From IMG/VR virus record IMGVR_UViG_3300025769_000461, positions 1 through 32,890 of that record: 32,890 bases of DNA. One strand, 5' to 3'. The stretch comes from a virus. How positions within the stretch are numbered: the stretch's first letter is position 1; every line of letters begins with the position of its first letter. Under the pieces are notes generated by a model. It was not told the origin of the DNA. It made no database searches and saw only the letters and a list, made by a program, of their open reading frames with translations. Positions 32,274 to 32,890 of the stretch are shown one piece after another. The position numbers and the translations under genes were made by a program.

Positions 32274-32652
32274 TGTCACTCTCCCACAATATCCGCACAG
32301 TACCGTCACTAACCTCTACACCAGCACGGTTCTTGGCCTCGCCAAACTTCTCAGGCAATACCTTGCCCACCTTCCACCGTACATGATGCGCATAGTCCCG
32401 TAACACATTAGGATTGTAATCCTTCCTTCCATGCAAAGCGTCACCATACAATGTGTCTAACTCCTCTAGCGCCTTCTCAGCACTGTACTGCTGCGCCTCC
32501 TTAACAGCCGCCGCAAACTCCTCATCGCGCTTGCAACGCTGGTAGAACGCAGTCCTGGATACACCAGTGGCCTCGCATACGTCCACAATGCTATGCCCGT
32601 CTGCAATGCTTGATAAGATGATGTCGGTTCTCTGCCTTGTTAGCTTTGTCAT
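32257..32652 (-). CDS. terS: Terminase small subunit, 131 aa
   Basis: The N-terminal helix-turn-helix (SIVDVCEATGVSRTAFYQRC) recognises DNA at the packaging site. The rest is helical, with KVLPEKFGEAKNR, typical of TerS proteins. GAGGA precedes its ATG. It is the first gene of the late operon in the window, with repeats directly upstream. Confidence 0.88.
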   Translation of the reverse strand: MTKLTRQRTDIILSSIADGHSIVDVCEATGVSRTAFYQRCKRDEEFAAAVKEAQQYSAEKALEELDTLYGDALHGRKDYNPNVLRDYAHHVRWKVGKVLPEKFGEAKNRAGVEVSDGTVRILWESDSGTTS

Positions 32653-32890
32653 GGGTTCCTCTTAGGCTGTGTGTTGAATAGTAGTATTTAACATATATAA
32701 AGCCGGCCTCGCGCTGTCGGGGGTGGTGGGTGCCAAAACAGCCCCCCTATGCCTTGCGCAGCGCAGGCAATGCAGTGTGACATTTGTGCAACAGTGTGTG
32801 ACATATTTGCCACAGTTGGTTTTGTGTGATAGGCTCGGCAGCGTTGCAATGCAGCGCGGGTGACTCTGTGCTTTGTGCGTGTATTGAAAT
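32653..32890. promoter_or_regulatory. Non-coding region upstream of terS with direct repeats
   Basis: No gene is found. Two 20-base direct repeats, 32776-32795 and 32797-32816, match at 17 positions with a 21-base period (two DNA turns). GCAATGCAG also occurs twice (32767-32775, 32846-32854), and GCTGT/ACAGC arms (32713-32717, 32738-32742) could form a hairpin. AT-rich TTTATATATGTTAAATAC on the minus strand (near 32682-32699) could be a -10 region, but no clear -35 is seen. Candidate roles are late promoter control, pac/cos-like terminase binding, or origin. Confidence 0.5.

Noticed and set aside
32274-32309. Longer N-terminus for TerL from GTG 32309
   Set aside because: It overlaps terS more deeply, gives a Cys-rich tail (CGYCGR) not typical of TerL, and lacks a ribosome site; GTG 32273 has GGGAG at the right distance.
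1-32890. tRNA genes and insertion sequences
   Set aside because: Non-coding space is confined to a few stretches under 240 bases, none of which shows cloverleaf features, and no transposase or terminal inverted repeats were seen.

Overview
The window is most of a tailed-phage genome (or prophage) whose virion is T7-like, i.e. a short-tailed podovirus of a Gram-negative host. The order terminase, portal, scaffold, capsid, two tail-tube proteins, three internal virion proteins and fibres shows this. The fibre domain style and the small conserved proteins resemble marine/aquatic phages, and an alphaproteobacterial host is plausible, but this is inference only. No T7-type RNA polymerase, DNA polymerase or integrase lies inside the window. 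An XRE repressor with divergent overlapping promoters suggests temperate-style control. The left edge cuts a gene and the right edge lies in non-coding DNA upstream of terS, so the genome continues beyond both ends.

Layout. 1-2138 (+): small early genes of unknown function ending in a TTG-initiated XRE regulator. 2139-2335: a repeat-rich control region with four copies of ATGCTTAAC. 2336-3148 (+): an HNH endonuclease with two zinc knuckles. 3108-4720 (-): a four-gene overlapping operon of XRE repressor, DnaJ-type zinc protein, PAPS-reductase-like ATP pyrophosphatase and PD-(D/E)XK nuclease. 4721-4824: divergent promoter/operator. 4825-7866 (+): recombination/replication operon with a RecB/Cas4-type exonuclease, two small ORFs, an ERF/Rad52-like annealing protein, an SSB-like protein, a MazG-like helical protein, a zinc protein and a DnaA domain IV-like protein. 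The two halves converge at 7863-7866, where TTAA holds both stop codons.

7863-32652 (-): one long late region read right to left. It runs TerS, TerL, proline-rich protein, portal, Bbp19-like protein, scaffold, small protein, major capsid protein, PD-(D/E)XK nuclease, gp11-like and gp12-like tail proteins, gp13/14/15/16-like internal virion proteins, two fibres, a 2OG-Fe(II) oxygenase, three tandem paralogous fibre-like proteins, a chaperone-like protein, then a lysis block with several holin candidates, an M15 peptidase endolysin and small basic proteins. Nearly all genes overlap by 1-8 bases (ATGA, TAATG), implying tight translational coupling.

The most striking feature is at 12735-16240. 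A 985-residue fibre with about 140 collagen-like Gly-X-Y triplets, mostly Gly-Pro-Thr, is translationally coupled to an oxygenase of the prolyl 4-hydroxylase fold. This suggests the phage may hydroxylate its own collagen-like fibre. The second notable locus is the repressor-linked operon that combines a PAPS-reductase-like enzyme with a nuclease.
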